A DNA stretch of 64,000 nucleotides from an uncultured Cyclobacteriaceae bacterium. GTDB taxonomy: Bacteria; Bacteroidota; Bacteroidia; Cytophagales; Cyclobacteriaceae. The stretch spans positions 186,001 to 250,000 of the forward strand of contig CAKZRQ010000017.1 of NCBI GenBank assembly GCA_937146645.1, given 5' to 3'. The notes beneath the pieces are model-generated. The model was given only the letters and a program-made list of their open reading frames with translations, did not search any database and had not been told where the DNA came from. The position numbers and the translations under genes were made by a program. Below, in pieces: positions 45,644-53,593 of the stretch. Position 1 is the first letter of the stretch, and every line of letters begins with the position of its first letter.

Positions 45644-46521
45644 AATATTTACTGACCGGAGGTTCTGGTTTTTTGGGAGCAATTATAAAAGATAAGCTTT
45701 CACCAAAACATGAGGTCATCAGTCTTGGAAGAAGTATTTCAAATGATATAATCGCAGACCTCTCAAAAGAGAAAGCAATTCTTCCTAAAGTTGATGTCTT
45801 AATACATGCGGCAGGGAAGGCGCATATTGTTCCGAAAACCGAATCAGAAAAAGCTGAATTTTTTAAGGTCAATGTTGAAGGCACACGAAATCTTCTAGCC
45901 TCTATTCAGGAGAATCCAAGAACAATCATATTTATTAGTTCAGTAGCAGTTTATGGCCTAGAAGAAGGGGAGTTAGTGGCTGAAGATCATGAACTCAAAG
46001 GAGAGACACCCTATGCTGAGAGCAAGGTAAAAGCAGAAAAATTGGTCCTGGATTGGGGCAAGAAGAATGGTGTAAACGTTTTGGTTTTAAGGCTTCCATT
46101 GATTGTCGGTCAGAATGCTCCTGGAAATTTAGGTGCGATCATAAAAGCGATTCGTAAGGGATATTATTTCAGATTTGGAGAGGGTAAGGCTAAAAAGTCA
46201 ATGGTCTTGGCAGATGATGTTGCCGACTTCATAAATGGATATGGAGATAAATCAGGTATTTATAATCTCACTGATGGAGAGGACCCAACCATGGCAGAAT
46301 TGGACCAATATCTATCAGAGAAATTTGATCGGAAGGTGAAGCCATTTCCAATGGGTCCTTTGAGAATTTTGGCTAAAGTGGGTGATAATCTAAAATTCTT
46401 CCCATTAAACTCCTATCGATTAGAGAAGCTCCAGACTTCATTAACCTTCTCTTCTCAAAAAGCAGTCAATGAGCTTGGGTGGAAGCCAAAACCAGTAATA
46501 GGAAATTTTGACCCCAGATAA
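45640..46521 (+). CDS. NAD-dependent epimerase/dehydratase (extended SDR)
   Basis: 293 residues. NAD motif GGSGFLG at 7-13, VDVLIHAAGKAH, ISSVAVYG, catalytic YAESK (Tyr125, Lys129) and RLPLIVGQNAPGNLGAIIKAI. It resembles WbpV/WbpK-type enzymes that reduce UDP-4-keto-6-deoxy-HexNAc to QuiNAc or FucNAc, and, as with those, a WecA/WbpL-type transferase is nearby (49398). The 4,6-dehydratase that would make its substrate is not in the window. A 4-epimerase is the alternative. Confidence 0.85.
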   Translation: MKYLLTGGSGFLGAIIKDKLSPKHEVISLGRSISNDIIADLSKEKAILPKVDVLIHAAGKAHIVPKTESEKAEFFKVNVEGTRNLLASIQENPRTIIFISSVAVYGLEEGELVAEDHELKGETPYAESKVKAEKLVLDWGKKNGVNVLVLRLPLIVGQNAPGNLGAIIKAIRKGYYFRFGEGKAKKSMVLADDVADFINGYGDKSGIYNLTDGEDPTMAELDQYLSEKFDRKVKPFPMGPLRILAKVGDNLKFFPLNSYRLEKLQTSLTFSSQKAVNELGWKPKPVIGNFDPR

Positions 46522-47552
46522 TGAAAATTTTATTCCTTGGTGAAACATATAGAGCCGACGCTCAGACTTGGATTCGCGGAATTGAGGAAGTAAGTGGAGT
46601 AGAAATCAAGACCAAAGAGATTGCTGGTTCTGCTAGTCGAATTGGGCGCATCAAGAATGCGTTAAGCTTCATGTTAAAGCTGATGTTTGACAGAGAGGAA
46701 TTTGATATAAGTCTTGCTGAAAGGGCGACTAGTTATGGCTTTTTTAGTCTCTTCGTTAATTCTAATCTTAGAGTAGTTGCTCAGCAAGGAATAACAGATG
46801 CCTTTCCAGAAGAAGGTTTTACTGGTAAGTTCAAGCGTTGGTTACAGAGGAGGGTATACAAAAATGTCGATATGGTCCATGCATGGGGACATGTCATGAC
46901 CCATGCCATGTTGGACACTGGCGCATCCCCTTCTAAAATCGTGATCAAGCCAAAAGGCCTAAATCTTGAAAAATTCAAGTTTTGCCCACCATCCGAAAAG
47001 CTTGAAAATACCGCGATTGTCACTCGCAGTCTTTATCCAATTTATAGGCATGCTGAGATTCTTGAGGCCATGCAAAGGCTCAAAGCAAAGGGTATTGATT
47101 TGAAATGTAATATCATAGGTGATGGAGAGTTGCTCGAATTCTTGCAAAAATTAGCCAATGAAAAATATTTAGGAGACCTTGCCGATTTTAAGGGTCGCAT
47201 TGATAATCTTGAATTGCCTAAATATCTATACTCCTCTCAGATTTATATAGCCGTTCCTGAGACAGAAGGAGTTTCAGCTTCTCTTTTTGAGGCAATGGCA
47301 ACGGGTTGTTTTCCCATTGTCACTGATTTGCCTGCGAACAGGCCTTTTATCAAGGATGGATTTAATGGTTTTTTAATCCCTGTTGGAGATGTGAATGCTT
47401 TAACTAGTGCTATCGAAAAGTTTTTAACAAACCCTGAGGCCTATTCCAATGGAATCCTTTATAATCGCCAATTCATCGAAAAAGAGTGTGATCTAAATAA
47501 GAATATGGATCTGTTTTATTCAAAATATTTAAAGGCGCTGGAAGAAAAGTAG
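46521..47552 (+). CDS. Family 4 glycosyltransferase
   Basis: 343 residues. KILFLGETYRADAQTWIRGIEEV and VDMVHAWGHVMTHAML in the acceptor domain; VTRSLYPIYRHAEILEAMQRL, YIAVPETEGVSASLFEAMATGCFPIVTD in the donor domain, giving an E-x7-E arrangement. ATG overlaps the SDR stop by one base. Acts on the growing lipid-linked unit; sugar unknown. Confidence 0.9.
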   Translation: MKILFLGETYRADAQTWIRGIEEVSGVEIKTKEIAGSASRIGRIKNALSFMLKLMFDREEFDISLAERATSYGFFSLFVNSNLRVVAQQGITDAFPEEGFTGKFKRWLQRRVYKNVDMVHAWGHVMTHAMLDTGASPSKIVIKPKGLNLEKFKFCPPSEKLENTAIVTRSLYPIYRHAEILEAMQRLKAKGIDLKCNIIGDGELLEFLQKLANEKYLGDLADFKGRIDNLELPKYLYSSQIYIAVPETEGVSASLFEAMATGCFPIVTDLPANRPFIKDGFNGFLIPVGDVNALTSAIEKFLTNPEAYSNGILYNRQFIEKECDLNKNMDLFYSKYLKALEEK

Positions 47553-47553
47553 T

Positions 47554-49398
47554 ATGTGTGGAATCGCTGGATATTGGAATAAAAATGGTCAGAAGGCGGA
47601 TTTGCAAGTTTTGCAGAATATGACCGACGCACTTTTTCACAGGGGGCCAGATGCAGGAGGATACCATATAGACGGTGCAATTGGGTTAGGACATAGAAGA
47701 CTATCTATTCTGGATTTGAGTGAGCACGCTAATCAGCCCTTTCATTCTGATTGCGGGAATTATAGTTTGGTGTTTAATGGAGAGATATTCAATTTCCAAT
47801 CTTTCTATCCCGAGCTCAAGAATAAGGGCTATGATTTCAAAACCACATCTGATACGGAGGTTTTGCTATATCTACTCATTGAGTATGGTATGGATGTGCT
47901 CTCAAGACTGAATGGTTTTTTTGCCTTTGCATTCTTCGACAAAACGAAGAACCAACTCTCTTTGATAAGGGATCGATATGGGGTTAAGCCACTGTTTATC
48001 CATGAGGATGAAGAAGGAATGTCCTTCGCCTCTGAACCAAAAGGGATTTTTGCCAAAGGAATAGAGAAAAGAATTAAAGAAGATAAGCTTTCAGAATTAT
48101 TCTTTTACCGACATGTTTCTGGAATAGATACGATTTTCGAGGGTGTAGAGCGAGTTCTTCCTGGCTATTTTCAAGTTTGGGAAAGTGGAAAATTGAAATC
48201 TGAATCTCGATGGTATCACTTAGGTGAAGAGGCTAAAAAGCTTTCAAAAATTGCTAATCCTTTCGAATGGTATTCGGAAACTTTCTTTGATTCTGTAAAG
48301 CTGAGAATGATATCTGATGTGCCTGTAGGTACCATGTTAAGTGGTGGACTCGACAGCACTGGAGTTCTTTATTCACAGCATGCGCAAGGGTTTAATGATA
48401 TTAGCACCTGGAATTTACGTTTTCCAGGCTTTGCTAAAGACGAATCTCATCTCGCAGAAAGGATTTCTAAGGATTATGGGGTTGAGTATAATGGGTATGA
48501 ATTCATAGGGTCTAATCTGGTGGAGCTTTTGGACGAGTCACTTAGAATAAATGATGAGCCCATAATGCACTTTACAGATGCATTACTTTTAGGCTTATCC
48601 ATGGAGGCGAAGAAGAAGGTAACGGTTCTTCATACTGGTGAAGGGGCGGATGAGATCATGGCAGGCTATGTGCGGTATAAGATTTTTGGGGACCCCATAA
48701 GATATCAAGCTTTACATCTTTTAAATTATGTTCCTGAGAGATGGCTTTCCAAAGATCGTTTGAGGAAACTTCAAAGGTACCTGGCTTCGGGAAATCCAGA
48801 TTTTCACATTTTAACTAATGCAAATGAGTACTACCTGGGTGATATCAAAAAATTGGGGTTGGAACATCTGGACGTTCTGCCACAGTATCGAGTTGAAATA
48901 TTAAAAGAGGCAAAAAAATACTATCCAAATAATAGGCTAAGACAGCTTTTGTATTTGGAACATCATACTCACCTGAGCTCTTTGAATGACAAAAATGATC
49001 GGACTACCATGGGAGGTTCGATTGAGTGCAGAGAACCATTTTTAGACTATAGATTGGTTACTGGAATTGCTTCTTTACCGGACAAGTATTTCTCCACAAA
49101 GGGAAAGGGTAAGTATTTGGCAATGAATACCATTGGGAAAAAGCTACCTGATTATATTCAAAATCATGAGAAAATAGGGCTCGCAATTCCATGGAACGAG
49201 TATATGCTCCATCTTCCAGAGCTTCGTGAACATTTAGAGACGATGCATGAGAGTTCACTATTTGAAATGAGCTGGCTTAAGTACATCGATGTGAAACAAA
49301 TTGTGAAAGAGTTCAAGGAAAATCCGGTCAAAAACTACACTTTTATCAGGCAGCTATTTTTTAATTCATATTGGTACGCCAAAACATTTAAAGGTTAA
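47554..49398 (+). CDS. Asparagine synthetase-type glutamine amidotransferase (copy 3)
   Basis: 614 residues. Cys2 (MCGIAG), HRGPDAGGY, FNGEIFNF, RDRYGVKP and P-loop SGGLDS at 263-268; HTGEGADEIMAGYVRY and KNDRTTMGGSIECREPFLDYRLV in the synthetase domain. All glutaminase and ATP-binding blocks are intact, as in copies 1 and 2, so three active enzymes with different acceptors are plausible. It lies between a GT4 gene and the initiating transferase. Confidence 0.9.
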   Translation: MCGIAGYWNKNGQKADLQVLQNMTDALFHRGPDAGGYHIDGAIGLGHRRLSILDLSEHANQPFHSDCGNYSLVFNGEIFNFQSFYPELKNKGYDFKTTSDTEVLLYLLIEYGMDVLSRLNGFFAFAFFDKTKNQLSLIRDRYGVKPLFIHEDEEGMSFASEPKGIFAKGIEKRIKEDKLSELFFYRHVSGIDTIFEGVERVLPGYFQVWESGKLKSESRWYHLGEEAKKLSKIANPFEWYSETFFDSVKLRMISDVPVGTMLSGGLDSTGVLYSQHAQGFNDISTWNLRFPGFAKDESHLAERISKDYGVEYNGYEFIGSNLVELLDESLRINDEPIMHFTDALLLGLSMEAKKKVTVLHTGEGADEIMAGYVRYKIFGDPIRYQALHLLNYVPERWLSKDRLRKLQRYLASGNPDFHILTNANEYYLGDIKKLGLEHLDVLPQYRVEILKEAKKYYPNNRLRQLLYLEHHTHLSSLNDKNDRTTMGGSIECREPFLDYRLVTGIASLPDKYFSTKGKGKYLAMNTIGKKLPDYIQNHEKIGLAIPWNEYMLHLPELREHLETMHESSLFEMSWLKYIDVKQIVKEFKENPVKNYTFIRQLFFNSYWYAKTFKG

Positions 49399-50363
49399 TG
49401 GTTTTATCCCAAATTATAGTCTTTTTAATTCTGCTTCTCCTAAGCCTGGTTTATCATAGGTTAGCAAAGAGGTTTGGGATTGTTGATAAGCCAAATCATA
49501 GAAGTTCACATCTGGATGTCACAGTGAGGGGTGGAGGAATTATATTTCCATGTGCTGCTGTGCTCTGGTGGTTTAGCCATGATTTCCAGCATACTTGGAT
49601 GGTAATAGGTCTGCTATGGGTTGCTGCTGTATCTATGTTAGACGATATTTATAGTCTTTCAGGGAAGCTTAGAATGCTGGTACAATTCATTGCTTTGTCC
49701 ATGGCATTTTTTGATCTTGGATTATTTGATCAGGTTGAATTATGGCATCTTCCTTTCCTTTATTTTATAGGCTTAGGAATCCTGAATGCAATTAATTTCA
49801 TGGATGGAATTAATGGTATTTCTGGACTATATGCTGCCGTGTTCTTCAGTACCATTCTAGCCGTAAATACCTATCTGCCCATTTTCGAGATCAACTTGAT
49901 CAATTACGAGATGCTGGCAATAGCCGTTTTCCTGATTTTCAATTTGCGCAAGAAAGCCATCATGTTTGCAGGTGATATTGGAAGTATTTCTCTGGGTTAC
50001 TTGATGATTTATTATTTGACTGATTGGTATTTGCAGAGTGGTGATTGGACAATTATCATCCTACTGATGGTCTATGGGATGGACGCTTTCTTAACCCTTG
50101 CAAATAGAATAAGAAAGCGAGAGGACATCGGGGAGCCCCATAGATCACATTTGTACCAACTTCTTGTGAATAAAGCCAAGGCTCCTCACGTTTTGATTGC
50201 TTTAGCTTATGCTGGAATACAACTTGGAATCAATATTGTCTTTTTCATTTTACCGCAAAGTACTCCAAGCCCATACTTAGCATCAGTAATTTTAGTGGCA
50301 GCGGCCATCATTTACCTTGGTGGGAAGACATTTGTTGAACGAAGATTCGCTACAGGCTCATGA
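49398..50363 (+). CDS. Polyprenyl-phosphate HexNAc-1-phosphate transferase (WecA/WbpL family)
   Basis: 321 residues with about 10-11 membrane helices. PNHRSSHLDVTVRGGG, the Asp pair in LDDIYSLSGKLRM (Asp82-Asp83), INFMDGINGISG (Asp136) and FAGDIGSISLGY (Asp193) are the PNPT-family motifs, with the cytoplasmic REDIGEPHRSHLYQ loop. It starts repeat-unit assembly by placing a HexNAc-phosphate on undecaprenyl phosphate. It is the only initiating transferase seen in the window, so it may serve both polymer systems unless one lies elsewhere. Confidence 0.94.
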   Translation: MVLSQIIVFLILLLLSLVYHRLAKRFGIVDKPNHRSSHLDVTVRGGGIIFPCAAVLWWFSHDFQHTWMVIGLLWVAAVSMLDDIYSLSGKLRMLVQFIALSMAFFDLGLFDQVELWHLPFLYFIGLGILNAINFMDGINGISGLYAAVFFSTILAVNTYLPIFEINLINYEMLAIAVFLIFNLRKKAIMFAGDIGSISLGYLMIYYLTDWYLQSGDWTIIILLMVYGMDAFLTLANRIRKREDIGEPHRSHLYQLLVNKAKAPHVLIALAYAGIQLGINIVFFILPQSTPSPYLASVILVAAAIIYLGGKTFVERRFATGS

Positions 50364-51310
50364 CAAAAATTGAGCTCTTAAACATCTCTAACTTTTATTC
50401 TAGCTACTATCTTCTTGCATTAAGCGAAGTGGGAAATTTAGAATATAATCCTACAGAGGAGTTCGAGAAATTCAATAATCGTGGGTTTGTAATTTTTCGG
50501 ATAGGGGGTAAGATTGGTGTAATTGATAATCATGACCCAGTTGGAGTAGATGCAGAGCTATATGGGAAGTCTGATTTCTATTTTGCAACGAATAAACTCA
50601 AGGATAATCCTTCGTATAATCAGCAAAAAGTAAAACCTATTTTTCCCCATTATCCTATTAACATCCTTGGCCTTTATTTCAGATTATATGGCATCAGTTT
50701 GGTTTTTAAATTGAAGCCAAGGGATTTAGCAAGAGAGCTTTACGTTCTGAATTCTAGGCCCTCCTATAAGAGTCTGGATGAATCGAACTACCAACATCAT
50801 AATTATGTGTTTTTTTCAGGAAGCACATGGAAGAAAGAATCCTGGGCGAATGAAATAAGAGCTCGGTTTATCAGAGCTTGTAAGGCAAATCCCAAGATTG
50901 AATTTGAAGGTGGATTTATTCCAAGGTCAGATGGAAACAATTTCGGATATGATGAAGAACTCAACACCAAAAAATATGGGCCGAAGGAGTTCTCTCATCT
51001 AAGCTCAAAATCTTTGATTTCTTTGAACAATCCGGCGGTTCTGGGAGCAGTCAGTTGGAGACTTGCTGAGTATTGGAACAGCTCTTCATTTGTATTATCA
51101 TTCCCTTTTCAGATTGACTTACCTGAATTCCCGAAACATGATTCAGAAATCCACTATTTGAATGATGCGGATGAGTATGAATCCATCATCCAGAAAGCTG
51201 TTGATGATAAAGAATTTCATGCTAAAATTGCTAAAGGAGGCAAAAAGTATTTTGAAAAAAATTGTACGCCTATAGCTCAAGGAAATTATTTACTATCGTT
51301 TTTTAAGTGA
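50360..51310 (+). CDS. Probable glycosyltransferase, unassigned family
   Basis: 316 residues, soluble, no signal peptide. The second half, YVFFSGSTWKKESWANEIRA, IEFEGGFIPRSDG, WNSSSFVLSFPFQIDLPEF and IHYLNDADEYESII, looks like the donor domain of exostosin- or GT-B-type enzymes (a sugar-nucleotide pocket followed by a 'do not withdraw' tail such as YFEKNCTPIAQGNYLL). The first half lacks recognised motifs. Last gene of the second polysaccharide block; followed at once by a terminator. Confidence 0.6.
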   Translation: MTKIELLNISNFYSSYYLLALSEVGNLEYNPTEEFEKFNNRGFVIFRIGGKIGVIDNHDPVGVDAELYGKSDFYFATNKLKDNPSYNQQKVKPIFPHYPINILGLYFRLYGISLVFKLKPRDLARELYVLNSRPSYKSLDESNYQHHNYVFFSGSTWKKESWANEIRARFIRACKANPKIEFEGGFIPRSDGNNFGYDEELNTKKYGPKEFSHLSSKSLISLNNPAVLGAVSWRLAEYWNSSSFVLSFPFQIDLPEFPKHDSEIHYLNDADEYESIIQKAVDDKEFHAKIAKGGKKYFEKNCTPIAQGNYLLSFFK

Positions 51311-51325
51311 ACATTGCGAAAAGAC

Positions 51326-51361
51326 AAAAAAAAGGCCCAGGGAATCCCTGAGGCCTTTTTT
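51326..51361 (+). terminator. Rho-independent terminator after the second polysaccharide block
   Basis: Eight A (51326-51333), stem GGCC-CAGGG (51334-51342), loop AAT, CCCTG-A-GGCC (51346-51355, one bulged A), then TTTTTT to 51361. Sits 15 bases after the stop at 51310. Strong, and its A-rich left flank would also act on the opposite strand. Confidence 0.9.
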
Positions 51362-51423
51362 ATTTATTGGCTTTCGCCAAAACTTAACTTAACACAAGTA
51401 AAGTTGGGGGATAAGATTCATAA

Positions 51424-51451
51424 AAAAAATACCCAGTATAGGGTATTTTTT
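51424..51451 (+). terminator. Second terminator hairpin, near copy of the one at 56148
   Basis: AAAAA, ATACCC, loop AGTATA, GGGTAT, TTTTT. Differs from the hairpin at 56148-56177 only by one loop base (AGTATA against AGTACA) and one A-T pair. Sits upstream of the four-gene exported module. Symmetrical, so it may work in both directions. Confidence 0.8.
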
Positions 51452-51682
51452 AAAGGTTTTGGACTAAAAATCGATCAATTCCCCCTTATCTGTTTCTAGA
51501 ATTTCTTAGAGTGAGGTTGTTCTTTGGTTTTCGACTTTTACAAACATTTACAAAAAGGTTGATCCTTTGGTATATATTTTGTCCTGATTGAGGCGTTTTT
51601 TCCTTACTTTGCAAGGATGTTTTAATACCCATAAAACAGACTGATAGATAAACGATCACACACTAAAAAAACCATTTGAATA
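51452..51682 (+). promoter_or_regulatory. Leader and promoter region of the exported four-gene module
   Basis: A 230-base non-coding stretch. Two direct copies of TTTACAAA (51537-51544 and 51547-51554) lie one helical turn apart, as a regulator site might. Possible -7 boxes are TATTTTG (51575-51581) and TACTTTG (51605-51611), each one base short of TAnnTTTG; TTTG elements occur at 51566 and 51578. The transcript would carry a leader of about 65-100 bases before ATG 51683. Confidence 0.35.
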
Positions 51683-52153
51683 ATGAAAAAAAGTCTATTT
51701 TCCATCTCAATCAATAGAGCTTTGGTTTTGGCCGTAATGGTGACATTGGCCATGGGGGCTTGTAAGAGTAAAAAGAAGGTAGCTGAAACACCTCCACCAC
51801 CTCCACCAGTTGAAGAAGTTAAGGAAACTCCTCCACCTCCACCACCTGCTCCTGCACCAGAGGAAGTAGCAGCTGAGAAATTGGAAAATGCTTTTAATCA
51901 AGTGGCTGCTGCCGGAAACACATCTATAGCCAATCAATCTGTAGAAGAGACCTTAACAATGTTTTCAAATCAAGAAGCTCCAGTTTTAATAGTGATTCAC
52001 GAGGAGAATGGAATCAAAGATTATGATCAGCCTACTACTATCAAAAAGTATTTAGAGTACTTGAAGGATACCAAAAAGAACCTGAATTATATCAGTGATA
52101 TTAGGCTGGATGCTAATGGCAAAGTGTCTGAACTAGAGCTAAGAAGAAAATAA
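51683..52153 (+). CDS. Proline-rich lipoprotein of the exported module
   Basis: 156 residues. Lipoprotein signal with Cys27 (LAMGACKSKKK); the Lys-rich start after Cys lacks the acidic surface-export signal of Bacteroidota, so a periplasm-facing outer-membrane location is more likely. Residues 37-42 and 50-55 are two hexaproline runs in a rigid spacer, followed by a globular domain of about 85 residues (EETLTMFSNQEAPVLIVI, then TIKKYLEYLKDTKKNLNYIS). No family recognised; the fold may resemble NTF2-like domains. First gene of four; 25 bases before the next. Confidence 0.85.
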   Translation: MKKSLFSISINRALVLAVMVTLAMGACKSKKKVAETPPPPPPVEEVKETPPPPPPAPAPEEVAAEKLENAFNQVAAAGNTSIANQSVEETLTMFSNQEAPVLIVIHEENGIKDYDQPTTIKKYLEYLKDTKKNLNYISDIRLDANGKVSELELRRK

Positions 52154-52178
52154 CCACCAAAACCTTAAAAAGAGTAAG

Positions 52179-52757
52179 ATGAAAAACAGAATTTATTTAA
52201 GTGCAATAGTTTTCTTTTTGGCCTTATCATCAGGTTTTGCCCAGTCAGAGGAAATCAGTCCAGCGAGAAAGCAGGCTATTGATTCATTGGCACTAGAGAA
52301 AGTAAAAGATTTGAGCCAGTACATTTCGATTATTGGTAGCAAAGAAACTCAATTCTCTGAAGCCAACCGAGTTATGGATAGAGCTGAAGAGCTTTTTGCT
52401 CCTGGAGCTGAAATGGGTGTTTCCAGCATCAATTCAAATGACATAGCCTATTACAAAGTTCGCCGATATTTTGAAAGGTTGATGGCTTTGAACTATGACA
52501 GAGTAAACATCACTTGGTATGATATCCAGTACATTTCTGATCTAGAGCGTCAGCCTGATGGTAGATATGTTGGTGTGATCACCGTTTACCAGAGATTTGA
52601 AGGTACGTCTATAGAGACAGGTATGAACTATAAGGACACCACCAAGAAGGATATCACCATTTATGTTGAAAAGAAGCAAACCCAAATTGCAGGTCGTACC
52701 ATCGACTTCTGGGATGTGATGCTAGGTGATGTAAGAGTGACTGAAACTTCAGCATGA
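52179..52757 (+). CDS. Exported protein of unknown function (module gene 2)
   Basis: 192 residues with a signal peptide to about residue 21 (FFLALSSGFAQ). The mature part has an alpha-beta pattern: a helix with LSQYISIIGSKET, a helix YYKVRRYFERLMALNYDRV and strands YVGVITVYQRFEG and DITIYVEKK. By eye its order of motifs matches the N-terminal domain of the LRR protein at 53580 (ET pair, YF helix, GxVxxVxxxRxxxGT, DTK), so the two may share a domain. Overlaps the next gene by four bases. Confidence 0.8.
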   Translation: MKNRIYLSAIVFFLALSSGFAQSEEISPARKQAIDSLALEKVKDLSQYISIIGSKETQFSEANRVMDRAEELFAPGAEMGVSSINSNDIAYYKVRRYFERLMALNYDRVNITWYDIQYISDLERQPDGRYVGVITVYQRFEGTSIETGMNYKDTTKKDITIYVEKKQTQIAGRTIDFWDVMLGDVRVTETSA

Positions 52758-53593
52758 GAATAAGTCTGGCGCTTCTAGCGGTACTTTTTCTTTCCTTAGG
52801 TTTTGTTTCTGCTCAAACTTATCGAGGTTCAGGAACAGTATTAGACGATGGAAGATTTGCCGCATCTACAAAGCAGCTGAATCAATTCTTTAGACGATTT
52901 AATGCAGAAGAATCTCCCGATGGTAGCAAACGCTACTATCCGGGAGATTCACTTTATCATAACATTCCACTTCGGCAGGGTTTTATTCAAATCCTGTTCG
53001 ATAATCAGACCTCTTCCATCAATGACAATCTGAAAAAGGATTTCGTAGATCATGTATTGTCAGGTGTTTATCCTCAATACATTAATTTTCATAGAGAAGG
53101 TTGGTTTGCAGAAGTGCAAACAGAATTTATTTTTAGAGGTAGAAGAGAGGTGGCTACCATTTTTTTGAAGCTTCAGCCTGAAGGCCTGGGCTATGAATGG
53201 GTCATAGACGAAGTGAGTTTTGATCCATTTAAGAGACTTTTTAATAAGCCTGAAGGAGATGGGAAGGACTTTCTTCATCCCCTAAGCCATGAGCTTGGAT
53301 TTATGAATTTGAGACGGGCCTTCCAAGACTCAGATAAACCAGAGGCTTTTACGGAAAAGGCCTTTAAGCCAGATTATCTGACACTCTTTTTGTATGAAAT
53401 GAATAATGGAAATCTCCGTTTTGAAACCGTGACTGGTGTAAAGTTTCATTTCTTTCAGATCGAAGGTTGGTATTTTGAAGTAAATCAATTCAATCGTCCC
53501 GGGTTCAATACAGGCTGGCTGATTGCCAATTTGGTGAAGTTGAATCCAGGAGATAAAGAGACCGTTCTAGATTTCATCTATGATCAAAATTAG
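52754..53593 (+). CDS. Exported protein of unknown function (module gene 3)
   Basis: 279 residues, signal peptide about 1-20 (LLAVLFLSLGFVSAQ). Two halves share a short motif, REGWFAEVQTEF (114-125) and IEGWYFEVNQF (236-246), each in a beta-rich setting, so it may be a tandem of related domains. Only one Cys-free mature chain, no enzyme motif. ATG overlaps the previous stop (ATGA) and its end overlaps the LRR gene by 14 bases, which marks strict co-expression. Confidence 0.8.
   Translation: MRISLALLAVLFLSLGFVSAQTYRGSGTVLDDGRFAASTKQLNQFFRRFNAEESPDGSKRYYPGDSLYHNIPLRQGFIQILFDNQTSSINDNLKKDFVDHVLSGVYPQYINFHREGWFAEVQTEFIFRGRREVATIFLKLQPEGLGYEWVIDEVSFDPFKRLFNKPEGDGKDFLHPLSHELGFMNLRRAFQDSDKPEAFTEKAFKPDYLTLFLYEMNNGNLRFETVTGVKFHFFQIEGWYFEVNQFNRPGFNTGWLIANLVKLNPGDKETVLDFIYDQN

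Noticed and set aside
51314..51499. Possible 61-residue gene after the second polysaccharide block
   Set aside because: It runs through two terminator hairpins, its first residues are encoded by the A-rich terminator arm, and the product has no domain or hydrophobic pattern.
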